Part shown: positions 17,288 through 25,912 of the stretch, one piece after another | Position numbering within the stretch: position 1 is the stretch's first letter | Layout: each line of letters begins with the position of its first letter | The notes under the pieces: generated by a model | What the model was told of the DNA's origin: nothing | Databases searched by the model: none | The model's input: only the letters and a program-made list of their open reading frames with translations | From: M3007 sp046160625 | GTDB taxonomy: Bacteria > Bacteroidota > Bacteroidia > Chitinophagales > Saprospiraceae | DNA: 64,000 bases | NCBI GenBank assembly: GCA_046160625.1 | Contig: JBJXGZ010000143.1 | Span: forward strand, 12,964-76,963 | Direction of reading: 5' to 3' | Made by a program: the position numbers and the translations under genes

Positions 17288-17536
17288 ATGAAAAAATCAA
17301 TTTTAGGGATTCTCGCAGGCGCAGCCTTGATATTCTCCATGGCTTCCTGCGGCGAAAAACTGCTCACGGATGAGCAGGTACAGGCTGAAATCACAAAAGG
17401 CTATGAGGCTGGCAAAGCTGCCGTTGAGCAGGAAATGACCGCCAAATGCGAAGCTGACTTTGAAGCACGTGTGTCAGCCATTGTTGATCAGGCCAGAGCC
17501 GATTACGAAGCCGAAATGGCTGCCGACAAAAAGTAG
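17288..17536 (+). CDS. Small helical lipoprotein
   Basis: An 82-residue lipoprotein with lipobox SMASC (Cys21). The mature part is one charged, Ala/Glu-rich helix (about residues 28-80) likely to form a coiled coil. It contains one internal Cys in TAKCEADFEARV. It resembles the central helix of the next gene (TAECDTRVQEEAKVRLE), including the position of that Cys, so the two look like tandem relatives. Function unknown; Lpp-like envelope proteins have a similar size and shape. It is first of a two-gene unit. Confidence 0.7.
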   Translation: MKKSILGILAGAALIFSMASCGEKLLTDEQVQAEITKGYEAGKAAVEQEMTAKCEADFEARVSAIVDQARADYEAEMAADKK

Positions 17537-17600
17537 GCCGTTTGAAAACATTCCCAAATCCGTTCATTCTCAAAACATTCACCGAAATTTTTCCATTACA

Positions 17601-18062
17601 ATGAATAAGAACTTGCTCTTAGCTGGCGCAGTAGCTGTGGCTGGCTTTTTTACCCTCACGGCATTCGACGGCAAAACCCTCGCCCAACAAAAAGAGGAAA
17701 TTGCAGCTGCTGTGACGGCACAACTCGAAATGCTCCGTACCGAGAAGACTGCTGAATGCGACACACGCGTACAAGAAGAAGCCAAAGTGCGCTTAGAGGC
17801 TTGGAAAGCCGAAATGGCTGCTGCACCAGCACCAACTAAAGGTGGTGTAAAAAAAGGCGGCTCGAAAGGCCCCAAAGTGGATCCGCTGCCTAATGGCACA
17901 AAGCCACCAACTGATCCGCAAAAAAGCCGCGGTGGTGCTGTAAAACAAGGTGACGTTGAAGATCAGAAAAAGCGGGGTGGCGCGATTAATACTACCGCTC
18001 CTACGGCTCCTGAAGAGCAAAAAAAGCGCGGGGGCGCTGTTAAACAAGGTGGCGGCAATTAA
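17601..18062 (+). CDS. Envelope protein with coiled coil and RGGA repeats
   Basis: A 153-residue protein with an N-terminal hydrophobic signal (LLLAGAVAVAGFFTLTAF), then a charged helix (about residues 27-75) containing one Cys. The C-terminal tail is low-complexity, Lys/Gly/Pro-rich, and carries three copies of [KS]RGGA[VI], two of them as RGGAVKQG. The tail is strongly basic. No family is recognised. The start at 17601 gives a proper signal segment; an upstream in-frame extension to 17460 would overlap the previous gene. It is co-transcribed with that gene (64-bp gap) and ends at a strong terminator. Confidence 0.7.
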   Translation: MNKNLLLAGAVAVAGFFTLTAFDGKTLAQQKEEIAAAVTAQLEMLRTEKTAECDTRVQEEAKVRLEAWKAEMAAAPAPTKGGVKKGGSKGPKVDPLPNGTKPPTDPQKSRGGAVKQGDVEDQKKRGGAINTTAPTAPEEQKKRGGAVKQGGGN

Positions 18063-18082
18063 TTTTGTTGCAATAAGGCTAT

Positions 18083-18123
18083 AAAAAAAGTGCCTGTCGA
18101 TTGCTCGGCAGGCACTTTTTTTT
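18083..18123. terminator. Bidirectional Rho-independent terminator
   Basis: An approximately 14-bp stem with flanking A7 and T7 runs lies between two convergent genes and can serve both. Confidence 0.85.
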
Positions 18124-18137
18124 GCTCACCTGATGAA

Positions 18138-18644
18138 TTACTTGTTGTAAGTAAAATTAGCATCATCATAAGATGCATCCGTATAAGTTACACGGTAGCT
18201 GCCTGAAAGGGTGTTGCCGTTTAGTTGGCCTTCACCTGCAAAAACACGACCAACCGGATCTGTATAGCCAATGTGGAGGTGATTACCCTCTTCAATGGTT
18301 GCTTTCAAAATAGAATTAAAGCCGCCAAAGTTTGCGATTTGAATTTCAGATTCATTGATACGCGTAACAACTGCTGGAGAGTTGAGATTATAAGTGCCAA
18401 CATTGCTAGGAACCGAAGTGCTAGCCGTTACAACGTCTTGCCCAAGGTAAGAACCCAGGAATTTAGCAGACCATTCGATTTCGCAGTTTTCGCCCTCGTA
18501 GCCAACACCGCACTCGCAAGTGCCGTCAAGGCAAGTGCCTGTGTTGCATTCTACATCTTTGCACTTGTCGCCGCAAGAAGTAGTGGTAACGGCGAGGAAT
18601 GCGCCAAAAATAAATAGTGGGAGAATAAAGAGTTTTTTGCTCAT
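18138..18644 (-). CDS. Lipoprotein with EGF-like module
   Basis: A 168-residue lipoprotein with lipobox TTTSC (Cys24). Directly after it comes a compact Cys-rich unit, CNTGTCLDGTCECGVGYEG then ENCE, which has the spacing of an EGF-like domain. The remaining 110 residues are beta-rich (SAKFLGSYLGQDVV, then GEGQLNGNTLSGSYRVTYTD) and look like a small barrel or sandwich seen in other Bacteroidota lipoproteins. Function unknown; a surface or periplasmic binding role is plausible. It has its own promoter motif at 18695-18702. Confidence 0.8.
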   Translation of the reverse strand: MSKKLFILPLFIFGAFLAVTTTSCGDKCKDVECNTGTCLDGTCECGVGYEGENCEIEWSAKFLGSYLGQDVVTASTSVPSNVGTYNLNSPAVVTRINESEIQIANFGGFNSILKATIEEGNHLHIGYTDPVGRVFAGEGQLNGNTLSGSYRVTYTDASYDDANFTYNK

Positions 18645-18694
18645 GTTTTGGAAATGTTTGTGAAAGGTGATGAATGGATGTTAATTGTTCGCGG

Positions 18695-18702
18695 CAAAGG
18701 TA
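18695..18702 (-). promoter_or_regulatory. Predicted -7 promoter element
   Basis: Read on the minus strand this is TACCTTTG, 51 bp before the EGF-like lipoprotein start. Confidence 0.55.
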
Positions 18703-18784
18703 AAAAAACGCCCGAATAGGAGGTAACAAACGAAACGTTATTCCTAAGGAAGGCAGCGTAAACAAAGCCTTGCCCGAATAGTTT

Positions 18785-20953
18785 TTAGTCTTTTAGCAGG
18801 ATTTTTCCTGTTGTATGTTTGTTTTCTGACCAAATCTGAAGGAAGAAAATACCCGGCTCTAAGGTTTCAGGCAACTGGAAACGAATGGTTGATGAGGTGT
18901 TTTCCAAACTTTCGGTCATAATCGTCTTGCCCTGATTGTTTGCCAGATTCAAAATTGCTGCACCTGATAAAATTTCGGGAAGCCCGATTTCAAGCCAATC
19001 GCCAGGGGCGGCAGGGTTTGGGGCTATACGAAGCGGGGTGACATGTTTTTCATCCAAGCCAAGTGCAAAGCCTACCGTCTCACACTCAACGCTGCTACAG
19101 TCATTGGCTCCAGTTACAGTTACACAATAGGTTCCTGGGAGCAAATTATGAATTTCCTGATCTGTTTGGCCAGTGCTCCAGATGGTTTCAAATGGGCCGA
19201 TCCCGCTGATTTGAACCGAAGCTGAACCATCTGAAATATTAGGCCCAGAAGCATCGGTGGTATTAATAATAACGCTTGGCTCGTTCGTCTTTTGTGTGAT
19301 TGTCAACATGCCAGTCGCCTGTTTAATGCAGCCAAAAACATCCGTCACTGTGAGTTCCGGGAGTATATAACCAAACCCGCCATCTGAACTTACAAACCAA
19401 CAGGAATCATTGGAAGTAAGAAATTGGCTATTGCTGGTCCAAGAAAATGTTGGGCTCAAGGCATTGGTGATTGCGTAAAAAAGCGTGGGTGTTGTACCAA
19501 AGCCACTGCAAGTTAAAGTGTCCCTGCCAGAAAACGCTGCGGGAACTGCCACCAGATGTTCCTCCGAAAAAATGTCTTTGGAAGACTCACACCCATCCAA
19601 CGAAACCTGAATCGTATAAATACCTCCTGCCGTCGCAAGCAAACATGGGGTTGATGTAGCCGGAATCCCGTCTTTCGACCATTGGAAAACAGCATCGGGC
19701 GAAAGCTCGGCACAGAGGGTTACCGAAGGTGTGCTGCAAGTAACCTGAATATTGGAGGGGAGATTTGCCAGTAAGGCATCCGGCGCAACTTCCGTGATGG
19801 TAAGGAAAACAAGGGTATCACAATCGCCATTCCCTGATACGAGAAAACTAAACACGCCTGGACCATTAAAAACCGTCCCGTACAGGATAATGCTTTCTCC
19901 TGAACATATCTTTTGCGTAATACTATGTTGTACCGTTCCACTGCTTGGCAAGTTGATTGACTGGACACTTATACAATTGTGCGCGTCGGTAACTGAAAGG
20001 GCATAATTGCCACTATTGGAGAATGTGGCAGTGGCCGTTGTCTGGCCATTCGCCCAGAAATAGTGATAAGGCGGCGTTCCACCATTGGCTTGTACAGTTA
20101 TGGAGCCGATCCCGCCACAGTTAACAGGTTGAATGTTAGTGGTTTGCAGGGTCAATACCTCTGGTTGGCCAAGCACGATTGATTCGGATTCTGTGTAGTT
20201 AGCGCCAGTTACTGTCACTGTGTAAGTTCCTGCCGGAAGGCTGTTTTGCTGATAGAAATTGAGGTTTATGTTCGACCAATTGTAAAAAAGTCCGGTCTGG
20301 TCGCCCCAGACACTGACCCCAACGATTCCGTTACTTTCTCCATGGCAATTAGGGTCTTTTACAGTCGTGGGTATTACTACAAACGGAGTGGCCGTTGGGC
20401 CACCATACGTAAATGTTAGCTGGTAATTCTGGCCGCCATTGTTTTTTACCATCGTGGTTTCAGGGATAAAATCGTCGCCAATGGTATCAATTTCGGCTAC
20501 AAAATATGCCTCTAGAACGTAGGTTTTGCCGACCGTTAGCCCCGTTGCCAGGTCAATATTACTGGCCTTGCTACGGTAACGTGTGGTGTATAGTCCAACA
20601 AGGGTAAAATAGTCCTGATCGAGGTTCAGGCTTTGGAAATTGCCGGCTACCCCACCCTGCTCAAACACACGATACTTAAGCCCAACACCACTTACGTTGT
20701 TGATACAACTTTCCCAGGTGATAGCCCTGGCATTGACCAGCGAAAGGTTTTGTATTGTGCCGATGTGTAAGCCATTAAACCGGATACCCGAAGGGCAATC
20801 GGCGATGATAAAACTGTCCAAAGTACCATTGATACGGAGATGCACAGAAGAGGAACACTCCCCTACCCAATCATAGCCGCAAGCGGTGGCGTTTTGTACA
20901 GATAACAGGATTAAAACGTTGAAAACGAGGAGCTTGGAGTAGAAAATATGCAT
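18785..20953 (-). CDS. Secreted SprB-repeat protein with T9SS sorting domain
   Basis: A 722-residue secreted protein. The signal peptide starts MHIFYSKLLVFNVLILLSV. The middle holds at least three SprB-like or Ig-like modules with the GTPPYHYFWANGQTT and AGTYTVTVTGANYTES patterns. The C-terminal 80 residues resemble a type A T9SS sorting signal (RIAPNPAAPGDWLEI to TGKILLKD). It should be exported by Sec, pass the T9SS and be released or anchored on the cell surface. The start at 20953 is chosen because a -7 element at 21023-21030 overlaps the longer alternative start at 21025. Adhesion is the usual inference, with no direct proof. Confidence 0.85.
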   Translation of the reverse strand: MHIFYSKLLVFNVLILLSVQNATACGYDWVGECSSSVHLRINGTLDSFIIADCPSGIRFNGLHIGTIQNLSLVNARAITWESCINNVSGVGLKYRVFEQGGVAGNFQSLNLDQDYFTLVGLYTTRYRSKASNIDLATGLTVGKTYVLEAYFVAEIDTIGDDFIPETTMVKNNGGQNYQLTFTYGGPTATPFVVIPTTVKDPNCHGESNGIVGVSVWGDQTGLFYNWSNINLNFYQQNSLPAGTYTVTVTGANYTESESIVLGQPEVLTLQTTNIQPVNCGGIGSITVQANGGTPPYHYFWANGQTTATATFSNSGNYALSVTDAHNCISVQSINLPSSGTVQHSITQKICSGESIILYGTVFNGPGVFSFLVSGNGDCDTLVFLTITEVAPDALLANLPSNIQVTCSTPSVTLCAELSPDAVFQWSKDGIPATSTPCLLATAGGIYTIQVSLDGCESSKDIFSEEHLVAVPAAFSGRDTLTCSGFGTTPTLFYAITNALSPTFSWTSNSQFLTSNDSCWFVSSDGGFGYILPELTVTDVFGCIKQATGMLTITQKTNEPSVIINTTDASGPNISDGSASVQISGIGPFETIWSTGQTDQEIHNLLPGTYCVTVTGANDCSSVECETVGFALGLDEKHVTPLRIAPNPAAPGDWLEIGLPEILSGAAILNLANNQGKTIMTESLENTSSTIRFQLPETLEPGIFFLQIWSENKHTTGKILLKD

Positions 20954-21022
20954 GTAGATCGGTTTGTAAACATTGATTAATTGAGGTCCGATGCTGAATC
21001 TTCGAAATTCCCAATAATCAGC

Positions 21023-21030
21023 CAAAGGTA
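21023..21030 (-). promoter_or_regulatory. Predicted -7 promoter element
   Basis: Minus-strand TACCTTTG, about 70 bp before the chosen start at 20953. Confidence 0.55.
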
Positions 21031-21084
21031 CTTAGAACCCTTTTTCGCTTTTGCCTAAAATTTGACTCTGTCGCAATTTAACCA

Positions 21085-22161
21085 TCAAAACGAAATTGCC
21101 AAAGACGTTGCTAACATAAAATTATCCCGAGTGGCATTACCTCTGCGTGTAAAAATCGCTTCCTTACTGTTGAACCCACGCGCTTCCACCCGCCATAGCA
21201 AGTGCTCACTAATACTATAATCAATATTAACCGAGTAACCCCAGGTTTGGAAACCATTATGGGTGCCCGTCGAAATGATGACCTCGTTTTCATCCCGATA
21301 GTATTCTCCGCGCAGGGCGATATTGGTTTTTGGGCTAGCCGCAAAGCGAAGTATTAAAACGGGGGTGTACCATGTGTTGTACTCCCTACTGCCCTTCGCT
21401 GTTTGTTCCATGCCAAAGTCAAAACCGGCAGTGATAGCAAGTTTTGGGCTAATTTGAAAAATACCATATAAATCGTGGAAGTAACGCATTTGACGTACCG
21501 TGTCAGGTTTGTCATTTCCAATAAATGAACTGCTGTTGAACGTTACATTATCGTTGGGTTTATAGGTCAATTGATGCCCAAATGCAGGAGTATTGTTGCC
21601 CTCAACACGTTGAATGCGTTGCCAGCCATTGAGGAGCAGGGCACTTAGAAACCAATTTCCGTTGTCGGAGCTGTAGCTGATTTTCAGGCCGCTTTCGTAA
21701 TAAGGGGAGTTTTCAGCACCCAAACTGCGTGTTAGATTCCAACAACCTTTGCCAGTAGCGCTTTCAAAGCCAATGTGAGAACCAAAAACACCTGCGTCAA
21801 TCCACAGATTTTTAGATTTGGAAATTTTAATGCCCACATTGGCTTCCAGAATGTTGCGCAACACACCCGGTTCAGTTGAAAGGTTGGCATTGGGATAAGT
21901 TCCCGCCATCAAAGCGAGGTTTGAGCGCAAGTTTTCTTTTGAGAAAGCTGCTTTTACAAAACCAAGATTTAGGTTTACCTCATTATGCCGATTAAAAGAA
22001 TAGATGAATCCTGGGCGATTATGGTCAGATGGATTGCCAAAATCATAGCCATAATATGTCTCAACATAGCCACTGAAAGTCAAGGGTGATTTGGCATTTT
22101 CGGTTTGCGCCAACAGGACAGATTGACACAGCAACATAGGGAGGAGCAGGCAGAACTTCAT
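21085..22161 (-). CDS. Outer-membrane porin, BBP2-like
   Basis: A 358-residue barrel with signal peptide MKFCLLLPMLLCQ to LAQ. It opens with SPLTFSGYVETYYGYDFGNP, followed by SFNRHNEVNLNLGFVKAAF, the pattern of the BBP2-type putative porins of Bacteroidota. Strands of alternating residues run to a C-terminal Phe (LATSLAISF), as for outer-membrane insertion. The solute is unknown. The Met at 22161 is preferred over 22254 because it gives a signal peptide directly. The gene is alone, 60 bp downstream of the start region of the preceding cargo gene on the same strand. Confidence 0.85.
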   Translation of the reverse strand: MKFCLLLPMLLCQSVLLAQTENAKSPLTFSGYVETYYGYDFGNPSDHNRPGFIYSFNRHNEVNLNLGFVKAAFSKENLRSNLALMAGTYPNANLSTEPGVLRNILEANVGIKISKSKNLWIDAGVFGSHIGFESATGKGCWNLTRSLGAENSPYYESGLKISYSSDNGNWFLSALLLNGWQRIQRVEGNNTPAFGHQLTYKPNDNVTFNSSSFIGNDKPDTVRQMRYFHDLYGIFQISPKLAITAGFDFGMEQTAKGSREYNTWYTPVLILRFAASPKTNIALRGEYYRDENEVIISTGTHNGFQTWGYSVNIDYSISEHLLWRVEARGFNSKEAIFTRRGNATRDNFMLATSLAISF

Positions 22162-22267
22162 GTTATTGAGAATAAGGTTTGTTAATTCTGCACCAACTCC
22201 ATTTGTTGAGCGGGTTGATATACCAAAGGTGTTTCTTCCACCACAACATCGCATTACTCTATAACCA

Positions 22268-22275
22268 CAAATGTA
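22268..22275 (-). promoter_or_regulatory. Predicted -7 promoter element of the porin
   Basis: Minus-strand TACATTTG, about 107 bp before the chosen porin start. Confidence 0.45.
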
Positions 22276-22392
22276 AAACGTTATCTTGACTCAATTCTTT
22301 GATAAAACAAACTGCATGCACCTCAAAGAAACAGTCAGTAGAAATATAAGCGACTGTACTTTACCGTACTTTGGCCGCCTCAAACCCAACCG

Positions 22393-23043
22393 ATGCAGCA
22401 TCATACTATTTCTGTCCAACGTACCGCTCATTATTATGTGCTGGGAAAGCCCGGACCACAGATAAAACAGTTTTGGATCGTTTGCCATGGTTATGCCCAG
22501 TTGGCGGACGAGTTTCTGAAAAACTTTCATCTTTTAGAAAATGAGCATACCCTTGTGGTGGCCCCGGAAGGGCTTAATCATTTTTATAAAAAGGGCTTTG
22601 ATGGCGAAGTGGGTGGGAACTGGATGACCCGCCACCAACGTCGGTACGAAATCGAAGACTACGCCAACTACCTCCAAAAACTGTACGAACACTACCTGCC
22701 TCAATTGCCCTCCGATGTCCGTATCGTGTTGCTTGGTTTCTCGCAAGGTACTGCTACGGTTTGCCGTTGGATGCTGGAGAAATTTCCCCGCTTTCACGAT
22801 CTGCTGCTTTGGGCCGGACTTCCCCCAGAAGACCTTAACTACGCAGCCCACAAGGATTATTTGGCAGATAAAAAATTGTACTTGCTATACGGCACCCACG
22901 ATCCATTTCTCACACCCGACCGGATGATTACTGTCCAGGAAATCGAAGAGAAGAATGACATTGACTTTGGCGAACGCAGTTTCGAGGGCGGCCACGAGAT
23001 TTTGCCGGATACCCTACGAGAATTGCTGTTGAATTTGAACTGA
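22393..23043 (+). CDS. Alpha/beta hydrolase, carboxylesterase-like
   Basis: A 216-residue hydrolase of the phospholipase/carboxylesterase (YpfH) group. The nucleophile elbow is GFSQG with Ser117. Asp170 in LYGTHDPF and His201 in GGHEI complete the triad. WIVCHGYAQLADEF near residue 28 forms the oxyanion region. There is no signal peptide, so it acts in the cytoplasm. Enzymes of this group cleave short acyl esters or act on acylated proteins; the substrate here is unknown. It is followed by an inverted repeat and then by the YfhO gene on the same strand. Confidence 0.85.
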   Translation: MQHHTISVQRTAHYYVLGKPGPQIKQFWIVCHGYAQLADEFLKNFHLLENEHTLVVAPEGLNHFYKKGFDGEVGGNWMTRHQRRYEIEDYANYLQKLYEHYLPQLPSDVRIVLLGFSQGTATVCRWMLEKFPRFHDLLLWAGLPPEDLNYAAHKDYLADKKLYLLYGTHDPFLTPDRMITVQEIEEKNDIDFGERSFEGGHEILPDTLRELLLNLN

Positions 23044-23071
23044 TTTCTACCTTCGCGGCGATTGTCAATGG

Positions 23072-23164
23072 GATATTTGGATATTGAGATATTTTTTGGC
23101 CAGTGCGGTTTCTCAATATCCCCTGTATAGCAACAGACAGGCAATATCTCAATTTCCAAATATC
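23072..23164. repeat. 22-bp near-perfect inverted repeat between hydrolase and yfhO
   Basis: Arms 23072-23093 and 23143-23164 match at 21 of 22 positions with a spacer of about 49 bases. The arms are built of GATATTTGG and ATTGAGATATT words, similar to those of the repeat at 14983. A further CTCAATATC lies in the spacer. Confidence 0.75.
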
Positions 23165-23179
23165 ACATTATCCTAACAC

Positions 23180-25684
23180 ATGGACTTTAAAAAATTCACT
23201 CCCCACCTCATCGCTGCTGCCGTGTTGTTCGCCGTATCGGCTCTTTTTTTTGCACCTAACTTCTTCGGTGGCAAGGTATTGCCCCAGCCCGACAACGATA
23301 AGGCGCGGGGGATGATGACGGAAATTCAGGATTATCTGAAAAAGGGTGAACCTGCTCCTCTCTGGACCAACGCCACATTTGGCGGGATGCCTGGGTATCA
23401 AATCTATTCCCCCATATATGGCAACTTGACCAAACCGCTGGTGAAGACAGCTTTTTTATGGACAGACACAACCGGTATATGGGCACAAGTGCTTGCTGCA
23501 ATGCTGTTCATGTACCTCCTGCTGATAACCTTGAGGGCTGATTGGCGGGTCGCGGTGTTTGGTGCGTTGGCTTATGGAATCAGCACTTACAATGTAGACA
23601 TCCTCGAAGCAGGGCACTCTACGAAGATGGCGGCGTTGGCCTTTGCGCCAGGTATGCTGGCCGCTACTATTATGCTCTTTAATGGACGTTTGCTCGCAGG
23701 GGCTGGACTCTTGGCCCTCCTCACCGCGATGCAGATTTACGTAAACCACGTTCAAATTACCTATTACACATTATTGATTGCGGGGATTTATGCCTTGGTA
23801 CAATTGGTAGAATCAGTGCGCCATAAAACCTTGTTGAATTGGGGCAAGCAGGTGATAATCATGGGTTTAGCCCTTAGTTTCGGCTTTGCCAGCAATCTTT
23901 CTAAACTGTGGCCCACATACGAGTACGGTCAGGAAACCATTCGTGGGAAATCCGAGCTCAAAGCCAGTGCTGACAAAGGCGACGGTTTGAGCAAAGATTA
24001 CCTGTTCGGTTGGAGCTATGGCGTATGTGAGAGCATGACGCTCCTTGTTCCCCACTTTGCAGGCGGAGGTGCCGGTGAAACTTTTGGAGACACCAAACTC
24101 CTTAAAGCCGTGTCGCGCCAGATGCCGCCCAATACCACCAAGGCGCAAATGCAGTCACAAATTGCCGGGCTGTTTTACAACGGCGACCAGCCCTTCGTTG
24201 GTACAGCCATTTACTATGGTGCGATCGTTTGTTTTCTCTTTTTCCTTGGCGCATTTCTAGTTCCGGGTGCGGTAAAATGGTGGCTGCTATTGAGCGGCAT
24301 CTTCATGGTGACTTTGGCATGGGGGAAAAACTTCTTCCTCAACGATATTTGGTACGATTATTTGCCCATGTTCAACAAGTTTCGCGCGGTATCTATGGCA
24401 TTGGGGCCAGGGCAATTGTGTATTGCTGCACTGGCTGCCATGGGCGTTCAAAAATTGGCAGACCCCGACATATCAATAGACAGGAAAAAACTAGCTCTTT
24501 GGGTAGGTCTGGGCGTCACCGCGCTCCTTTGCATCATCGGAATGACCTGCGCCAGTGATACTGGCCCGAATGACAATGCTTTGGGTGAAAATGCCCAACT
24601 CCTGGCTGCACTAAAAGAAGACCGCGCCAATCTGCTCCGTGGAGATTTGATTCGCTCACTCGGATTTGTGGCCGCCGCCGCCGCGCTTATTTGGTTATAC
24701 CTGCGCGGCACCCTGAAAGCGGCCATGATGGTCATACTCGTGGCAGCACTTTCTTTGGCCGATACGTGGCTGGTATGCCTACGTTCTATTCCCGCGAGCA
24801 AATATGAATCTAAAAAAGCAGCCACTTCCCCACCCGCGCCAGAAGATTTTGACCTGCAAATCAAAGCCGACAAAGACCCGCATTACCGGGTGCTCGATCT
24901 TTCACGTGGCGGTATCGCCGGCAATGCCACTACCTCCTATTTCCACAAAAGCCTGAGCGGCTACCATGCAGCCAAACTCCAACGTTTCCAGGAAGTAGTA
25001 GATAAATACCTCGGCAGAGACCTGAACAGAAACCTGCATATTATAAGCATGATGAACGGCAAATACATTGTCGGAGACAAGGGGCAGGTGTTCCCCAATC
25101 CGGAGGCGTGCGGAAATGCCTGGTTCGTCAGTGATTTCCAGACAGTTAAGAACGGTGATGATGAACTCAATGCGCTCGGATCGCTCAATCCAAAAGACAC
25201 CGCAGTGGTGCAAGAATCCTTTGCTGCAAGCCTTCAGGGATTAAACATCCAACGTGACAGCAACGATTATATTAAACTCACGAATTATCACCCCGACCGT
25301 ATGGAGTATGAATACTCCGCCAAATCCGAGCAACTGGCGATTTTCTCCGAAATGTGGTACCCGCCTGCTAAAGGCTGGAAATGCTACCTGAACGGACAAC
25401 CAGCACCGGATTTCATCAAAGCCAACTACTTGCTGCGCGCTATGCGTTTGCCAGCAGGAGAAAAACAAAAACTTGAAATGCGCTTTGAGCCACGCTCTTA
25501 CTATTTGGGGGAGAAAGTTGCTTACGCGGCTTCAGGATTAACGCTGTTGCTTTGCCTTGTGGCACTGTTTTTCTGGTATCGGAAGGGTGGCGCGATTGGG
25601 GAGGCCGCTAATTTGAGCGATGTGGAAGGGAAGGTGGAGAAGCCGGTGAAGGCGGCGGCTAAGGTTGCTGGCAAGAAAAAGTAG
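23180..25684 (+). CDS. YfhO-family polytopic membrane protein
   Basis: An 834-residue inner-membrane protein of the YfhO family. It has about 12 hydrophobic segments in the first 560 residues, a periplasmic domain (about 570-780) and a last membrane segment (790-810) followed by a basic Lys/Ala-rich tail. The N-terminal loop shows QPDNDKARGM and the acidic cluster expected of a GT-C glycosyltransferase. In Firmicutes YfhO homologues glycosylate lipoteichoic acid; in Bacteroidota the acceptor is not known to me. It is probably single-gene. Its stop is followed by about 100 bp of spacer and then a 36-bp-arm inverted repeat. Confidence 0.88.
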   Translation: MDFKKFTPHLIAAAVLFAVSALFFAPNFFGGKVLPQPDNDKARGMMTEIQDYLKKGEPAPLWTNATFGGMPGYQIYSPIYGNLTKPLVKTAFLWTDTTGIWAQVLAAMLFMYLLLITLRADWRVAVFGALAYGISTYNVDILEAGHSTKMAALAFAPGMLAATIMLFNGRLLAGAGLLALLTAMQIYVNHVQITYYTLLIAGIYALVQLVESVRHKTLLNWGKQVIIMGLALSFGFASNLSKLWPTYEYGQETIRGKSELKASADKGDGLSKDYLFGWSYGVCESMTLLVPHFAGGGAGETFGDTKLLKAVSRQMPPNTTKAQMQSQIAGLFYNGDQPFVGTAIYYGAIVCFLFFLGAFLVPGAVKWWLLLSGIFMVTLAWGKNFFLNDIWYDYLPMFNKFRAVSMALGPGQLCIAALAAMGVQKLADPDISIDRKKLALWVGLGVTALLCIIGMTCASDTGPNDNALGENAQLLAALKEDRANLLRGDLIRSLGFVAAAAALIWLYLRGTLKAAMMVILVAALSLADTWLVCLRSIPASKYESKKAATSPPAPEDFDLQIKADKDPHYRVLDLSRGGIAGNATTSYFHKSLSGYHAAKLQRFQEVVDKYLGRDLNRNLHIISMMNGKYIVGDKGQVFPNPEACGNAWFVSDFQTVKNGDDELNALGSLNPKDTAVVQESFAASLQGLNIQRDSNDYIKLTNYHPDRMEYEYSAKSEQLAIFSEMWYPPAKGWKCYLNGQPAPDFIKANYLLRAMRLPAGEKQKLEMRFEPRSYYLGEKVAYAASGLTLLLCLVALFFWYRKGGAIGEAANLSDVEGKVEKPVKAAAKVAGKKK

Positions 25685-25780
25685 GCTATCAAGTTTCCTA
25701 GCATGAGTCACGCCGAGCTTTGTAACAATATAAATCGGATCAGAAAAACATCACATTAGAACTACATCTCCACATGTAGT

Positions 25781-25868
25781 GTAATTTGAACCACAAAAGC
25801 CACAAAAGGACACAAAAGCAGCCACTACTGTCTTTGTGTCCTTTTGTGGCTTTTGTGGTTCAAATTAC
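25781..25868. repeat. Perfect 36-bp inverted repeat made of CACAAAAG words
   Basis: Arms 25781-25816 and 25833-25868 are exact reverse complements with a 16-base spacer. Each arm repeats CCACAAAAG, CCACAAAAGG and ACACAAA. It lies between two convergent genes, yfhO and the NYN-CSD gene. A small extra hairpin (CTACAT/ATGTAG) precedes it at about 25763. Confidence 0.9.
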
Positions 25869-25912
25869 GTATGATTGCTGTCTTTTCTCTCAACAGGCCC
25901 CGGAAAACCTAT

